Below, in pieces: positions 62,825 to 64,000 of a DNA stretch of 64,000 nucleotides. Source of the stretch: Lumbricus rubellus (taxonomy: Eukaryota; Annelida; Clitellata; Crassiclitellata; Lumbricidae); NCBI GenBank assembly GCA_945859605.1, contig OX243827.1:8388717-8452716 (forward strand). Reading direction: 5' to 3'. The position numbers and the translations under genes were made by a program. A model generated the notes under the pieces. It saw only the letters and a list, made by a program, of their open reading frames with translations. It was not told the DNA's origin and made no database searches. Within the stretch, counting starts at the first letter, position 1. Each line of letters begins with the position of its first letter.

Positions 62825-63290
62825 ACGTCACATCGACCTCACGTGTTCTTCAATCTAAATATTACGACGAATTGCGACGCAGTTCAGAATTCATGTGATT
62901 TAATAGAAAATAATCCGAATCAAATCGTGCGATAATTTCACAACAGTAAATTAAGTCTTTCATGGTCGTCGGTGAATAAAGTCAATTAAAATATTTATCA
63001 CTAATTAATTAATTATATATGCCACTCTGCCTCTTTGCATATGTCTCTATAACCACAATAATGATTACATCAGTCAAATAATTACAATTGAACCTAAAGT
63101 TACATAATCAAAAACTTATCAGTGAAGCTCGAGTCCGATTTTTAACGGAACTATTATACACATGATGCAGATCTTAATTGTAAACTCTAGACTTCTACAA
63201 CATCTACTAAAGCAAAGACGAGGGACTCAACTTATTCACAGCCTCACATGTGCTTAATCAAAACAAAATTGATAGCCTGGGAGTCTAAAT
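62825..63290. other. No gene seen
   Basis: AT-rich, with no feature supported. Confidence 0.5.
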
Positions 63291-63295
63291 CCGGA

Positions 63296-63364
<69 letters not shown>
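63296..63364 (+). repeat. (GGCA)n(GACA)n microsatellite
   Basis: Seven GGCA units turning into nine or more GACA/CAGA units. Confidence 0.95.
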
Positions 63365-63619
63365 TCTTGGATGGCTAGGGTGGAAGATGTCTAGAGTTGA
63401 AAAGGCAAAGGAATCTGTGATAAAGGAGTGTTTTCAGTTTCCGCCCCGTGAAAGACCTATGGTAAAAGGTGAAGTTTTTGAGTTTGCGGAGTGGGTAAGA
63501 TATTTGTCGTAGTATTGGCGGAAGTTCTATGGCGCAGAGCTGACGGTTATCACATGCGTCCGCAGTCCACTTATAGTAGCAGCTGTGACGGAAGTCTGTT
63601 CCAAGGACGTGTTGATGTT

Positions 63620-63748
63620 TCATTTAGTCCACTTTCCATGTCCCGGATGGATTCCTGACGCATTAATGGCTTCGTTCAAAACGTCTTTCTTAAAGGAGGT
63701 CCACTGGCGATTCAATTCGCGCTTCATATATTTGTCGTGAACTTCATC
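63620..63748 (-). CDS. Last coding exon of an unidentified gene
   Basis: Strong acceptor AAATTTTCTTCTTCAG, then 42 codons in phase 0 reading DEVHDKYMKRELNRQWTSFK, KDVLNEAINASGIHPGHGKW and TK before TGA. The composition is protein-like (charged amphipathic helix, then GIHPGHGKW). I do not recognise the family. Upstream exons lie outside the window. Confidence 0.55.
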   Translation of the reverse strand, partial: DEVHDKYMKRELNRQWTSFKKDVLNEAINASGIHPGHGKWTK

Positions 63749-63869
63749 CTGAAGAAGAAAATTTGAAAACATCTCGATGGTAAATCAACAAAAACTATAG
63801 ATGACAGTATGAACATTTAGAAAAAAAATGAGCGATTGCCATACAAAAATATGCACATCAACATTCTAA

Positions 63870-63888
63870 TGGCTAATACAATAATAAC

Positions 63889-63934
<46 letters not shown>

Positions 63935-63999
63935 GTCCATAAGTCCCTGGGGGAATGAAGTACCTCAGGGCAAAAAAAATAAATAAATAATAATAATAA
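63870..63999 (+). repeat. (AAT)n arrays around a LINE-tail-like segment
   Basis: AAT runs at 63882-63934 and 63980-64000 flank AAGTCCCTGGGGGAATGAAG and TACCTCAGGG, a motif similar to the 3' UTR at 14555-14590. Confidence 0.7.
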
Positions 64000-64000
64000 T

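Overview
The window is animal nuclear DNA. It has spliced genes with small exons, GT-AG introns and conserved metazoan proteins, set in a dense background of transposon debris and microsatellites. The repeat load (tRNA-derived SINEs with LINE-like tails, a GMR1-type Ty3 element, many short hAT-like elements, a Helitron) fits a marine invertebrate deuterostome such as an echinoderm or hemichordate. That placement is inference, not proof. All supported host genes are on the minus strand.

Positions 1-17649 hold nineteen consecutive coding exons of a P5B-type cation-transporting ATPase (ATP13A2/3-like). They run from the poorly conserved cytosolic segment before the RFVW motif to the GDGAND hinge, where the gene leaves the window at base 1. 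The N-terminal exons were not found. They should lie above 17.65 kb, where a Ty3 element has inserted and the assembly has a 200-N gap (18230-18429). Introns carry a 1.5 kb hAT element with an 8-bp target duplication, a CAAT-type satellite, SINEs and LINE ends.

Positions 18430-24251 are a Ty3/Gypsy-type retrotransposon in the plus direction. Its single Gag-Pol frame has integrase upstream of reverse transcriptase, the order known from GMR1 elements. Its 5' LTR falls in the gap. Positions 24.3-36.5 kb are intergenic or intronic, with LINE tails, SINEs, a non-autonomous Helitron and hAT-like elements.

Positions 36594-38782 carry a short three-exon gene with a FAR1/WRKY-GCM-like zinc-binding domain. 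Its first intron contains a textbook nested hAT insertion. Positions 39-46 kb have no recognisable gene. Positions 46395-54986 encode a complete four-exon mitoferrin (mitochondrial iron carrier, 324 aa, all exon phases agree). Its large introns hold a foldback element with a telomere-like core. Positions 57.4-61.3 kb are a stack of nested elements: hAT-like copies, a LINE deleted between ORF1 and reverse transcriptase, and a Mutator-like element with 9-bp target duplication, all inside a unit with 15-bp inverted ends. The last exon of an unidentified minus-strand gene is at 63620-63748.

No operons, CRISPR arrays or genuine tRNA/rRNA genes were seen. The host genes are unrelated housekeeping functions (endolysosomal P5B transport, mitochondrial iron import, a putative DNA-binding protein). 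The least ordinary content is in the mobile elements.
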